From positions 2,542,001 to 2,606,000 of the forward strand of contig PQWQ01000002.1 of the NCBI GenBank assembly GCA_002943765.1: a stretch of 64,000 nt of DNA. The letters run 5' to 3'. Every line of letters begins with the position of its first letter. Positions within the stretch are counted from its first letter, which is position 1. The translations under genes and the position numbers were made by a program. The notes below the pieces were generated by a model. It made no database searches, was not told where the DNA came from, and saw nothing but the letters and a program-made list of their open reading frames with translations. Below, in pieces: positions 46,763-58,324 of the stretch. Origin of the DNA: Psoroptes ovis. Taxonomy: Eukaryota > Arthropoda > Arachnida > Sarcoptiformes > Psoroptidae.

Positions 46763-46931
46763 CATACAGGGTTTCAAGTTTTAATTCAGGATTTTAAAAT
46801 TGATTTTCAAAGTTTTCAAGTTAATTTTCGGAGTTTTGAATGTAATTTTGAACTGCATGATTACGAAGTTCAAGTTAAAAACTACGAAAATGAATTTTAA
46901 AACCCCAAATCAAAACTAGAAATACTGTATA
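46763..46931. repeat. Foldback element, ~71-bp imperfect inverted repeat
   Basis: The left arm starting CATACAG (46763-46833) and the reverse complement of the right arm (46861-46931) align without gaps, with 53 of 71 positions identical by hand count. Matching blocks include ATACAG, TTTTAAAATT and ATTTTC. The arms are separated by about 27 nt. The structure fits a decayed MITE-type foldback or a hairpin-forming transcript. Confidence 0.65.
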
Positions 46932-46958
46932 GTTTAGTGTGCATACATTTACCGATTC

Positions 46959-47047
46959 ACCAATAAGCAATGCCACTGCCACTGGTAATTTTTCGAATTA
47001 TTTTCTGAGTAATAAAGAGATTAGTAGCAGTGGCATTGCTAATTGTT
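46959..47047. repeat. 89-bp hairpin with 25-bp stem
   Basis: The arm at 46959-46983 and the reverse complement of 47023-47047 match at 22 of 25 positions, including a perfect 14-bp core AGCAATGCCACTGC. The loop is 39 nt. Dimensions resemble a microRNA precursor or a small foldback element. It lies 27 bp to the right of the larger foldback. Confidence 0.7.
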
Positions 47048-49501
47048 AAAATTTAAAAAGAAAACCAAGGAATTCGAATAACGTTATTTAAATGTTCGAT
47101 TTTCGAATTTTTCTTTTCAATTTTTTTTATTGTCGCGGGAAAATTTTAATGTTGGTTAAAGCGTAAAACTTTCTCGAAAATTCAAATTCGAAACACAAGA
47201 GCGCATGCGTGTTACTTGGCGATTAATTTTTTTTTCGTTTTCTAATTCATTGAATACAAAAAAAAAAAAAAATATTTTCACAATGATTGAAAATATGAAT
47301 GAAATGTAACAGCAACAGTAACAACAACAACAAAAGCCCTTTAATTTTTTCATTTTTCTACTGTCAAAAAAAAATCAGCCAATCAAATTGCAAAAAAAAT
47401 AGCCACCAAACACTGTTGAAATAGTAGCAGACAACAAACAACTGCAAATTCTTCTATCTCCTTTTTTTTGGAGAAATAGAAAATTGATGAAAAAGTATCA
47501 AAATAAAAAAATAAATTTCATCATAGAAAATAGTGAAGAATTTGAATTTGAAATTTTAAAAATGAAAATTTGACGAAAAAAAGTAGTCAAAGAGAGAAAG
47601 AAGATTGAATCTTGAAGATTTTTTTTTCAGCTAAAACATAAATATCGACCAACCCAACAACAACAGCAACAACGATAACAATCAAGAAGAAATAACCAAA
47701 ATAAAAATTGTCTGCATTAATTTCATTTAATTTTTTTGATTGGATTCAAATTCAAATTTTCAAAGTGAGTTTTTTTTTATTCTTTTCATTTTTCTTGAAA
47801 TAATTTTCACAAAGCTTTATGTTGTGTGTTTGCTTTTTATTAATGTTGCTGAAGTTATTGTTGAAGCAAAGATTGTTTTGTTTTTCTTTAAAAAAAAAAT
47901 TTACATTTAAAATTTCATCGACAAAATCTCAAGGATAATAAAATGTATATGCGTGTGTTGTTATGATTTTTTTTTCGAAATTATTTATTTCATAAATAAT
48001 ATATTTTGATATATCAAAAATATACATTTCATACAAATGTTGTATGTATGTATGGGTTCAGCAATGACAAAAACAAACACATTTTGATCGAAAAAAATAT
48101 ATGTGATGAAATGATGAAAAAAAAAACATCAAACAACTACCAAACATTAAATAAACAAATATAAATCCATTGTGTTTTCTAAATCATTTATTTTTTTCTT
48201 CTCATTTGATTAAAGTTAAATTTAAACAACAGAAAAATTTATGATAAAATAGTAAGAATTTTGAGATTTATGTTGTTTATATTAAAATCATGATAATTTT
48301 TCTGATTTGTTTTGATTTTTTAGATTGAAACACGAAATATGAAAGCATTGTAATGCATAAGTTGGTCATCATTGATTATGAGAAGTAATTGATTTTGTCT
48401 GGACAAGAAGAAATTTGAATATTTTTTCCCTGATCCACTATTGTCAATTGAAAAATTGATAATCATCAACGAACATCAGCATAAACAAATAAAAAAATAG
48501 AGTATTGTTTTGATGGCGGAGAGATGTGCAGATATCAGATTGTATTTTTTTTCGTTCTTCCATCATTAATGAAAAAATAACATTTCATTGAATCCTCTAA
48601 ATTTAACATTTCGATTATTTAATTCTGATGAGCTATGATTTTTGTCTAGCTTTCGGTCTGTTGTTTACTGTTTATTGGTGTTGAATGTTATCATAATAAT
48701 AATTTTGTTATTTGATGATTATCATTCATAAAATTTTATTTTAATTCATCATTATTAATATTATCGATTAATGGAAAAACCTGAATGCTCGTATATCTAT
48801 CATCATCGTAAACATCATCATATAAACAGCAACAAAAACAACTGCTGCTGCTACTACTGTTCATCAAAAGCCATTGATTTGGAAAATAATAATAATAAAT
48901 ACGCCATAAAATAATATTATTGTTATAAAAATTTGTATCAGCAACAATTTTTGTTTATTTCAATTTTTTGGACTGTGAATGAAGAAACACATGAAATCAT
49001 TAACACCAGAAAAAAAGTTATATTTGCTACACATGTTTTATCATTAAAATTTGTTGTTTTCAATTTGAAATGTGGAATTATGATATAATCACTACATATA
49101 AATTATAATTATTATAATAATAATATGTGGTAATTGTCATTATTATTATTATTATTTTGCATATTATTTTGTCATCAAGCAAAAAAAGAAGAAAAACAAT
49201 AATCATAATAACTATATAACTGACAGCACTATTGATAATTATTATAATTATTATTGAAATGAATTGACAAACAAATGCAAGTGAATTTATGGAGAATATT
49301 GTCATTTTATGATCATTATCATAATCATTAGTCTTGACTACAATATAAAAAAATTTTTTAATTATCAATTCGAAAGTAGAGAGGAGAAAAAATTATTAGT
49401 AATCATAATTGTGGATGAAATAATATAATCATCATAGAATTATAATCTATTATATTACTATATTTTTATATATAGAATCAATAATTAGACGTACAACGAA
49501 A

Positions 49502-51339
49502 ATGCCTTTACAATCAAAATTATTGACATGTCGTTGTTTGAATGTTCAATTGATTTATGACCCAAATGAACAGCAACATCAGCAAACATTATCAAGTGAA
49601 AAAATAATTGAAATATTTGAACACAAAAGTAATCATAATGAACATAGAAAATCGAATTTGGATCCTTTTTTGATGAATTCAAAATTATTCAAAATAATTC
49701 CAGGAGGAATCAAAATTGTAAGTTATCTGTAATGTACAAATTGTACAATTTTCTTTAATATTGTTCATTTTCGTCCGTAGAATTACGAATATTTGTGTCT
49801 CAAAAGATTAATTCAAGATAATTTGCAGATAACATTCTGCGCTATTTGTGAATCAGAGACACATGCTATCTTCATATCGAAATCTTTACCTTATTCTAAA
49901 TTGTCTAATTATTTGTTAACTGATGCCAATTTATCTAATGGATCGATTGCTTTTGTTAATGCGTCTTTGTTGGTAAATTATCTTGAATCTAAAATGAAAA
50001 AATTGATTTCAATATCATTTTGTTTCAGAGTGATGAAAACTCGATATCAGAATTGAAATCATCGAAAAATTTCTCTCCAGCACTGGGAATAGTCTTGCCA
50101 GATCGTTCGTTTGAAGACAATCAATCAATGCAAGAAGATTCAGGAATCGTTAGTGAAAAAATGAAAGAGAATACATATTTTTTAGTATCAAACTTTATAC
50201 AAGAAGATGTTGCCGATAAGATTAGATTATTTTTGAAGCAAGAAAAATCAAATATGCATGAACGAATTAAACAATATTCGTCTCAACAAGAAAAACAATT
50301 TCAACAATTATTTCAAACTACATTGAATAATAAACAATCGTTTTTAAAAATGATCGAAGCTATTAAAATTCGTCATAATATCGATAATATTAATGATGAA
50401 AACAAATTCACACTTAATGATGATAAAGATTACGATAATAACAAAGAAAATCGAGATAATTCACTATTACAACGTCGATCAAACGATTTATCTTTCAATG
50501 AAGATGATAAAAATTGTAAATTGATAAGTTTTATCCTTTTTTCATTAAGAAAAAATCTATTATATTGTCTTTGTTTTTAATTGTTTCTTTTTCATGTTTC
50601 TCTCTCAGCTAATCAATTCGAAGATGTGTATTACAAAAAAATATCCACAACTAGTGATTTACCACCGTCATCATTATCAACAATGCATACAATTGGAAAA
50701 AATTCTGAAGAATTTGATTCCATTTTCGATATCGATGATTTAGATGCAAATAATTTCGATGGTCAATCATCATCAATTGAGCAACGTGTTAACAGTGCTG
50801 ACGAATTGGATGATGATCTGAATGATGAAAGACGTGATAATGTTTTTCCATTGAAAGAAACGCAGCAACAATTCTCATTCAAACAAACCTTTATGAATGA
50901 TGAAATCGAACATCGAAATAATAAACGTAATATTTCTGCATCAATGGCTTCACATCATTATTATACGCAACAAAAAAATGGTCATAATAACTTTCATAGC
51001 GGCCATAGCGATGATCATGAAGATTATAACAGCCGAAATTATTCATCACAACAAATTGCTAATTCTTTGCCAATACAAATACCTTATTTTTCAAGACGAA
51101 ATGATCGTGAGATAGAAGAGGTGATTAATATTATCATCTAATCAAATCTCACACTAACATTTTTAATCTTTTCTTTTGATGATGAATAGAGTTTCCGAAT
51201 TAATCCCGGTGAATCGATGGCCGAATCCATTCAAAAAATGGCTCGTAGTGTACGAAATGAAGTGGATATACTTGATGATCGACCGCGTCGACGTTTGAAC
51301 ACATGTGATCTCATTAAATCACGACCATTTTTCAATTAA
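49502..51339 (+). CDS. Lobe: PRAS40 / Lobe ortholog (AKT1 substrate 1)
   Basis: Raptor-binding TORC1 regulator and Akt substrate in the cytosol. Five exons: 49502-49717, 49781-49972, 50029-50515, 50609-51120 and 51190-51339, in consistent phase, 518 aa. Three motifs identify it: FDIDD at 338-342, a TOS-type Raptor-docking motif; QQIANSLPIQIPYF, paralleling YAKSLPVSVPVWG of human PRAS40; and the C-terminal PRRRLNTCDLIK, paralleling PRPRLNTSDFQK, with Thr507 in an RxRxxT Akt site. It is preceded by a helix like that of PRAS40 (MAESIQKMARSVRNEV). The protein is twice the size of human PRAS40 (256 aa). The extra N-terminal part (LLTCRCLNVQLIY, CAICESETHAI) has paired cysteines I cannot assign. 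The exon 3 donor (GTAAAT at 50516) was chosen by phase. Confidence 0.82.
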
Positions 51340-51798
51340 AAATCGAATGCCTCAACAAATAATATTGAATGAATATTTCATATTTTCAATGAATAATCGA
51401 TCATGTATCTTTTTGTTAGGCTGTTCTCATTTTAATATTTTCTACGTCATTTTTTACCAATATTTCATCATTTTCTTTGTGAACATTGAAAAATATCATA
51501 TCTATGCTGGCAAATCGGATTCATCTGGTGTAAATGGTGATGATCATAATGATCATTTTGATAATTGAATAGACAATTGATATTGTATTAGGGGTATAAA
51601 TATTTCATCATGATAACAGCAAGCGCAGCACACAGTTTATATAATTGTTATTTTTTTTATTCTTTACTGTCATCAAGCAAAAAAACATCTAAAGTGAGAT
51701 ATTTTTCAAATAAAGATTTTTAGTTAAAAATTTTGATATTTTAATAATTGTGTGTTGGAACAATCGACCTGATTCGATAGTGTCTGAGCGGATTCGAT
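51340..51798. other. Spacer between convergent PRAS40/Lobe and basic-protein genes
   Basis: 459 bp containing the two 3' UTRs. The plus-strand ORF at 51305-51568 overlaps the end of PRAS40 in another frame and has no supporting signal. Confidence 0.5.
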
Positions 51799-52707
51799 CT
51801 AAGGTAGTTTTGCATCATTTAATTCATTTGCATTCAATGTGCGAAATGAAGTACTGGTCGAATTTATGTTAGAATTTTTGATAGGTGTATTTTTCCTCAA
51901 TGATCTTCTCATGACTCGTTTTCTATAGCTTCGCCCACGCTTCTTGATTGAAAATCGTCGACGCGGTCCCAGATGATAGCGACGATTTCGCATAAAATGG
52001 CTATAATTATTTCGAAAAGATGGTACCGATAGCGGCCTAGACCTTTTACCTCTTGGATATGCTGAACGTATACCGAACAATTCAAATATATTATAAGCTA
52101 TGCGAGCATTTGATTTTGATTGAAATTGCACAGCATTTTGATGATCATCGAAATTGGACCGGTTGAATCTTTTTTGTTGTATCATTGATTTGAATGATTG
52201 TCTTTTCCACTGCTTGATCGTTGGACTATGATGACTTTTTACGTCCAATTTGAATTGTTGATCATTATTAATTTTATTCAACGGTGAATTTGAATTAATT
52301 TTTGCTGGTGATAATTTTCTCGATTTATCACTGTTCGTTGATTGATATGGGCTTTTCGTAGTTTGATTTAATGATCTTTGCAAATTTTCAATGATTGATG
52401 ATAGTTTAAATGATTTGATCGATATTTCTTTTCCATCAAGATGTTTTTCAATTATTTTTGTTTTAATATTGAGTTTAACAGTTTCTTTTCTGACAGTATT
52501 ATTACCTACACCACCTGTTTTGACGGCATTGGCTGTTTCTTCAGCCAAAATTTTTTGTAATTTTTCTTGTAATTGTTTATTAATTAATTCCATTGTAGCA
52601 TTATCATCATTTGTATCGATTTTATCATTCAGACTAAAACGTAATTGGATTTTTTTCGCTTCATAATCTTCAGATCCGGCATTTAATGATGATTGTTTCT
52701 CACTCAT
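51799..52707 (-). CDS. Basic nuclear-type protein, family not recognised
   Basis: Intronless ORF of 302 aa from the first ATG (52707, MSEKQSSLNAGSEDYE); the frame extends upstream only without ATG. The N-terminal third is mixed charge with a helical segment (MELINKQLQEKLQKILAEE). The middle is Ser/Lys/Asn-rich. The C-terminal third is strongly basic (RYHLGPRRRFSIKKRGRSYRKR), like nucleic-acid-binding or nucleolar proteins. It ends LNANELNDAKLP. The basic tail and short N-terminal hydrophobic block recall mRNA-export adaptors, but no diagnostic motif is present, so no function is assigned. It is divergent from the TULIP-like gene (757 bp between starts). Confidence 0.6.
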   Translation of the reverse strand: MSEKQSSLNAGSEDYEAKKIQLRFSLNDKIDTNDDNATMELINKQLQEKLQKILAEETANAVKTGGVGNNTVRKETVKLNIKTKIIEKHLDGKEISIKSFKLSSIIENLQRSLNQTTKSPYQSTNSDKSRKLSPAKINSNSPLNKINNDQQFKLDVKSHHSPTIKQWKRQSFKSMIQQKRFNRSNFDDHQNAVQFQSKSNARIAYNIFELFGIRSAYPRGKRSRPLSVPSFRNNYSHFMRNRRYHLGPRRRFSIKKRGRSYRKRVMRRSLRKNTPIKNSNINSTSTSFRTLNANELNDAKLP

Positions 52708-53464
52708 TTGATGATATTTATTAATCACGATAATAAAATACACAATAAAAATTCAAATCAACTTTAGAATAACAAATTAGAAAAATTTGAAGTTGTATTC
52801 ATTGAGTTTTAGCTACATTATTTATAATTTTTAATGAACAATTGAAAGTAAATCAAATTGGATTGAAATTTAAATTAAATTATTTAATTAAACTCAATTT
52901 TTTAGATCCCATCATGTAAAATGAATTGAATGCATGGAAAATTTCAATTATCATTTGCTTTACGTCAAGAATGAATGAATTACATGAGCTTATTTTAAAA
53001 TGTCAAATTTTATCAAATCGATAGCCTATGATGATGTCGTTTACGCATTGATACGCTGTAAACTATTTTGATTACATGTCCGCTGACATTTCATTACGTT
53101 TTTGAGATCATTGTTTATTCATCACAGTCGGCGTTTGACGATATGAACACAATTTTTCAAATTGTTTCTGAAAAATTAAAGTAATTCAATTTGAAATGAA
53201 CATGGCTTATGAATGCATGAGCAATATCCGGCTTTGAATTGTTATCAATTTTTAATTGAAAATTCTATGAAATTGTCATTGATTTATATATGATTCAATG
53301 AAATGAGTATTTGAAGCCAATCAATAATCAGAATCATCGAAAAACAACAACAATCAAAGGAATTCATCAATAAAAATCGGTGTTTAATCTCATTTTTTTA
53401 GAAAATTTGATAAATTATCATTAATAAAGCTTCAAATATTGGAATCATACAATTGTTAACAAAA
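52708..53464. promoter_or_regulatory. Divergent promoter region between basic-protein and TULIP-like genes
   Basis: 757 bp separating two outward-facing genes. A central patch less AT-rich than the rest (53030-53150, with CGTTTACGCATTGATACGC and GTCGGCGTTTGACG) is a plausible core promoter area. No specific element is asserted. Confidence 0.35.
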
Positions 53465-54517
53465 ATGAATGTTTTGAATTGTTTCATATTTATAACAACA
53501 AATTTATTCATCAAAAATATTGTTTGCCAACAAACTTTACCAGCAAAGTTTGATGTAAAATCATCATCATCATCATTGTTTAATAATTTAAATAATCAGA
53601 TTAATGATATAAATGATGATAACAATATTAAGAAACCAAATGTACGGGATAAATGTCGAATAGAAATCGAAACACGTGGTAGTTGCATGGTGAATAATAA
53701 TCCAGTTAAACCTAAAATTATCATTCATTTGAAACCTTCTTCAAAATCTCCTCATCATTATCAATCACCGATGGAAAAACATCGAAATAAATTGGAAGAA
53801 GGTAAAGCTTTTTAATTGAAATTTTTGGCATTTTTTCGATTGAATTTTTTGTGTATTTTAGATAAAATCGGTGATAATATAATATCGATAGATTCAGATG
53901 AATACAAACAAAAAGTAATATTTGAATTTACAAATCAATTAATTAAACACATGATATCAGATTATGGTGATCAATTAAAACCATTGATGATTGATATTGT
54001 ACAAAGTATACGATTGCGTAATTATGGCATGGCCGATGTTTATGAATTGAAAATATATGGTTTAGATCAGATAGAACCGATTGCAGGATCAGTGGAAATG
54101 AATGATTCATTAGAATCATCTATTTGGTCATTTAATATTTCATTTTTTGCTGCAAATATAACTGCTGATTTTTATGCCGATATCAATATGGATGAAAAAA
54201 TTTTCGTCAAAAAATGGAATCTTGGCTTACGTATTGATCGATGTAAAATACATTCAAGTTTTACCTTAGATTTCAATCAACAATCATTGTTTGTCAATTC
54301 ATTTCATTTGAAAACATTTGAAAATTTTCGTCTCATATCGGAACCATTAACATGGCCATTTAGTGATATTGTAACGAACATTGTTCAACAAGAAAAACAT
54401 TTTATTCGTCATATAATTGAATTATATTCATCAAAATATTTGAATATGACATTGAGTAATAATTATGATATGAATTCAATACTACAGAAAATATTCAATG
54501 ATCAATCCAAAAGATAA
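53465..54517 (+). CDS. Secreted TULIP-fold / group 7 allergen-like protein
   Basis: 330 aa from two exons (53465-53801 and 53862-54517; 60-nt intron, phase 1). The start is the first ATG; the frame extends upstream from TTG only. Residues 1-22 form a signal peptide (MNVLNCFIFITTNLFIKNIVC). A Ser/Asn-rich linker with two cysteines follows. From about residue 113 the pattern is an amphipathic beta/alpha layout: LIKHMISDYGDQLKPL, IRLRNYGMADVYELKIYGLDQI, then SFFAANITADFYADI. It resembles mite group 7 allergens and JHBP/BPI-type lipid binders, notably the MRNI..RGLKQM-like strand-turn. Family assignment is by pattern, not by an invariant motif. Probable role is extracellular lipid or hydrophobic-ligand binding. 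Confidence 0.5.
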
Positions 54518-54626
54518 GTCTAAGATAAATATAAAATTCATATAAATTTTTGTAAATAAAAATTGAACGATGATAATAATATTTGATCTAGATTTGAATT
54601 CAATATAATTTTTTTTTTTTTGTTGC

Positions 54627-55206
54627 TCATAAAAACAATAAACAATTTATTATAAACGAGATCAAAATGAATTTAGCTGATCGATTTTGCAATGAATCAG
54701 TGAATATACCATTATTATATGTTGAACAAACATCCGAATGATATTTGAAACGTGAACAATTATTACGTTGTAACATTATTGCATCCATTGTCATATTATT
54801 GACTATTGCTTGAAATTCATGTAATGTACAACTGGTCTTTGGTAGAAAAGCATGATTACAATAATAACATCATTATTATTACTATTCAAATTCTACCATA
54901 TTAAAATATTATACATACCAAAGCTGCCTGTATAAAACATTCATATACTTCCCAATTAGCACAACAAGTACTTAATTTTGATGGTACAAAATAGCTATGA
55001 TTTAGATTCCAATTCTGAATTGCACGTTCACTGCATGGTTGTACATCATCAATTATTTTCGACATGCATTGTTCAATATAATAAGAATTATTTGTTTCAA
55101 TCAATAACAATTCATTATTATTGATTAATATTATGATGATTATTATAATCATATTCATAATGAATGATTTAAATTTAGCTTCAAGCGATGGAAATCTATG
55201 CATCAT
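54627..55206 (-). CDS. Small cysteine-rich secreted protein, possibly GPI-anchored
   Basis: 165 aa from exons 54919-55206 and 54627-54836 (82-nt intron, phase 0). A strongly hydrophobic segment (MNMIIIIIIILI) near residue 17 acts as signal or anchor; a second in-frame Met just before it could be the true start. The ectodomain has about eight cysteines, including C..C, CC and C spaced as in small arthropod extracellular domains (EQCMSK, QPCSE, STCCANWEVYEC, SCTLHE, NNCSR, DVCST), and several N-glycosylation sequons. The last ~13 residues are hydrophobic (FILISFIINCLLFL) with no tail, a pattern expected for a GPI-attachment signal. Its stop lies 109 bp from that of the convergent TULIP-like gene. 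Family not recognised. Confidence 0.6.
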
Positions 55207-55658
55207 TATTGATAATAATTAGTTATTATTGCTAATATTACAATTATTGAGAATCATTCAATTTTGATTATGAATTCATTTGAAAAATAATATAATATGA
55301 TTGATAATTTCAATTCTACAAATAATTCTCAATTCTAATTTATGCTTGAATGAATTGAAAGTTCATGCGAATGAAAATTGATTACTCTGATTTTTAATAG
55401 TCTTAGTCAAAGATTTTCAATAGTATGAATAATTGAAAGTCTAATTGAAAAAAATGGAATTTATTTTAATAAATCAATATATTTTTTTATTGAATTATAT
55501 AAGATAATATATGATATGGTCATTTCAAAGCAAATAGATATATAAATATAATAAAATCAATAAATCAAATAATAATGTTCTCAATCATTCAAGTATATCA
55601 TTTTCATTTATTTTTCATCATTACCATCATCATGATCATTCAATTATAATGATATTCA
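55207..55658. other. Spacer upstream of cysteine-rich gene
   Basis: 452 bp of AT-rich DNA between two minus-strand genes. It includes the leader and promoter of the cysteine-rich gene and the 3' UTR of the sFRP gene. Nothing specific seen. Confidence 0.5.
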
Positions 55659-57082
55659 TTAATGAATTCGGGCCATATTTGAATTTTTTTTACGATTTCT
55701 ATTACGAATTTTTTTCATTGATTGAATCGTTGCCATCGTTTGTCCATTTTGATTGATTTTCCACGATTCATTCATCATTGAATCGTATGATGATGATGAT
55801 GATGATGATACTGCAGCCGATGGTAGTAATGGTAATGATGATTGTTGTGTTGTATTCAATTTCGTAAACTTCTTACAAACATTACTATGATTATTTTTTA
55901 TTTTGCGTAATATTTTTTTAATTTGTGATGAAAATTTCGACCAACTAACTATCAAATTTACTGAAAGATCTTTAGTTTGATTATTATTGTCATTATTTCG
56001 ACCAATTACGATATATTTTTCTCGTTTTGTTTTCAATGTTACTACGGGTAAAGACGAGGTAGATGAATCGATTGAACCAATTATCAATGTTGTTGAATTT
56101 TTGTTGACTGTCAAAATGAACGGTGGCATACGATCTAATGTACCATATAATGTTTTATATTTTTTTATTCGTATTTTACGATTTTTATCACGTATTCGTT
56201 TTATTCCGATTTTGATTACTGATAATTACATTAATAATAAATATTTGATCACGATTTCATAAATGATTGATATCACATTATTTCAAATTTACTTACCCCA
56301 ATCTGAATCACAAATAGATTGTATTAATCGTTGTTGCATTTGATCATCTAAAATAATTCGATCATTATTATCATTGTTATCATTACTTGATTGTTTATTG
56401 CCTCGAATCGTATCATGTCCATAATTTTGTAATGATAATGATTCGTTTAAATTGCCGGCAGTAGTAGCGGTCACCTGTTGGGATTCGATACACATATTAT
56501 TTTGTACTGGAAATAAATTACATTGCATCATTGGTGGCCAACTATAACCATGTATCAGCATTGATGGTTCACAATTATGTTTTACATTTTCACATAATGA
56601 TCTACATGGTGGTATTGTTTGATCAAGACACCTGTTTTCAATCGAAATAAAATTAAATTTGCAATTTAATTGAAGATGATTGAAGAAAAAATGATTGCAT
56701 TTTGAAAAACATACACAGGGCTAAATAATGAACATAAAAATAATTGTGTATCTTGATGGCAACCAATTTTAATCAATTGTATCCATGAACTCGATTGTTC
56801 AATCACTTCATTCATTGTTTCATGATATAATAAATTTGGCAGACGCATTTTATCATATTTGATTCCATGACAAAGTGTCAAATTTGACGGTATTTGTACA
56901 CATTTTGATGGATTTGAAAATGTTGCATGATGATTATTATTGTTATGGTTATTTGGATTATTATTACTGAAAGGTTGTACAATTTCAATATTATCGGTAT
57001 TATTTGGATCCCATATGAATGTATTTGCATCATTCATTCGTGTCATAGACAATAAAATGATCAATGCTATTATTAAAGTCAT
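55659..57082 (-). CDS. Secreted Frizzled-related protein (CRD plus NTR-like domain)
   Basis: Extracellular Wnt modulator. Exons 56715-57082, 56297-56631 and 55659-56218 (introns 83 and 78 nt, phases agree) give 420 aa from the first ATG at 57082. A signal peptide (MTLIIALIILLSMTRMNDA) precedes an Asn-rich linker. The Frizzled cysteine-rich domain has all ten cysteines: KCVQIPSNLTLCHGIKYDKMRLPN, GCHQDTQLFLCSLFSPVC, PCRSLCENVKHNCEP, YSWPPMMQCNLFP, MC. After ICDSDW a basic beta-rich segment follows (IKIGIKRIRDKNRKIRI, KREKYIVIGRN, VNLIVSWSKF), in the position of the netrin (NTR) domain. It ends NHSNVCKKF plus a Ser-rich basic tail. No transmembrane helices follow, which rules out a Frizzled receptor. 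The NTR part keeps only two cysteines. Confidence 0.88.
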
Positions 57083-58324
57083 ATTCAACGATGTTTTTGA
57101 ACCGTGAAATTATCTTGGAGTTAAAATAAATCTATTTCAAACAATTTACTTTTTTTTAGCCACAAAAAACAAATTCAGACTTGTAAATGGTGAATCTTAA
57201 ATTTTCTGGCTGTCAAAAAGAAATGGAAAAAATTTTTTTGACTTTAATTTTTGAACCCAGATGATAATTGATTGGTGGTGGTTGTGTACTGTTGTTGATA
57301 TTGTCGATGGTTTTCATTCAATGTTGTTGCTGTAGCCCAACTAATGAACAAACTTATCAGAGACCTTAGATCAAGTAGCTAACGATGAATAAATGAATAC
57401 TAGTTGAAATGATGAAATGATTAATTTTTTTTTGACTTGGTTATATTATTGTGATTTTGGTGTGTATTGTACCAGCGATTGGTTATTGTAAGAATCACAA
57501 CAATCAAAATCGAATTTGACCTCCTGCAGTTGACATTAGTCTGCTTGTTTGTTTGTTTAACTTATTGTTTTGTTTTTATATTAAATTCATTATTTTATAT
57601 TCTTCTTATTCAACATTTGTGAAAACTAACGAAATTTCAATATTGAAAATTTCACATAAACATGAAAAATCGAAAAAATGGAATGAAATAGTCGAGACCA
57701 AATTTTAACAGAATCGTGGGTGGTGATAATAATATTAAAAATATGACGATGATGATGAATCCATTTTATCCCTATGACACCAAACAAACAATTTCAATAT
57801 TAATGATGGTGATAAACAATAGGAAAAAAATATTCAAATGAAGCTTTCAATTCAATTCAAAGCTTATTTTAACATTGAATTTGGTTTAGCTCATTATTTC
57901 ATTGAAATAACAATTCAAAATATTATTATTTGGTGAATATTTTCATCTTTAAAAGGTTGAAAATTATCATATATAACTCTTTCGATTGCTTTTATGAATA
58001 TGTTTTTCTATGGTTTTGGTTTGATTTGATTATATGTTTAAAATCCGAATACAATATGAAAAACAGGACAATCAACCTCTGGTTGTTTCTTGTCAAAAAA
58101 AAAACTCATACTGATAATAAAACAAAGTTTGTTCCTTTTTTCATATGTTATCATTTATTGTTGATTCAAATGATGATGATTATATTGAAAATATTAATAA
58201 TAATGATGATTTGTTTTTGAATGGAAATAAGAGGAAAATATTTGTTCATTCAAACAATGATGTAATGATTGATATATTTTTACAAATGATAGATATTAAT
58301 TATCATAAATATTTATTTTTTAGC
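57083..58324. other. Spacer between sFRP and TM2D2
   Basis: 1.24 kb including the sFRP promoter and the TM2D2 3' UTR. Plus-strand ORFs 57930-58220 and 58145-58366 overlap the TM2D2 end antisense and look accidental. No gene recognised. Confidence 0.55.

Larger units (their letters stand above)
45263..49501. other. Intergenic region between divergent Hipk and PRAS40/Lobe genes
   Basis: 4.2 kb that must hold both promoters and leader exons. A plausible plus-strand leader exon ends at CAAA|GTGAGT near 47764, and TTAG near 49488 could be its acceptor just before the PRAS40 start codon. Two foldback sequences (46763-46931 and 46959-47047) are listed separately. ORFs at 47156-47353 and 49078-49368 are low complexity. 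Confidence 0.5.
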
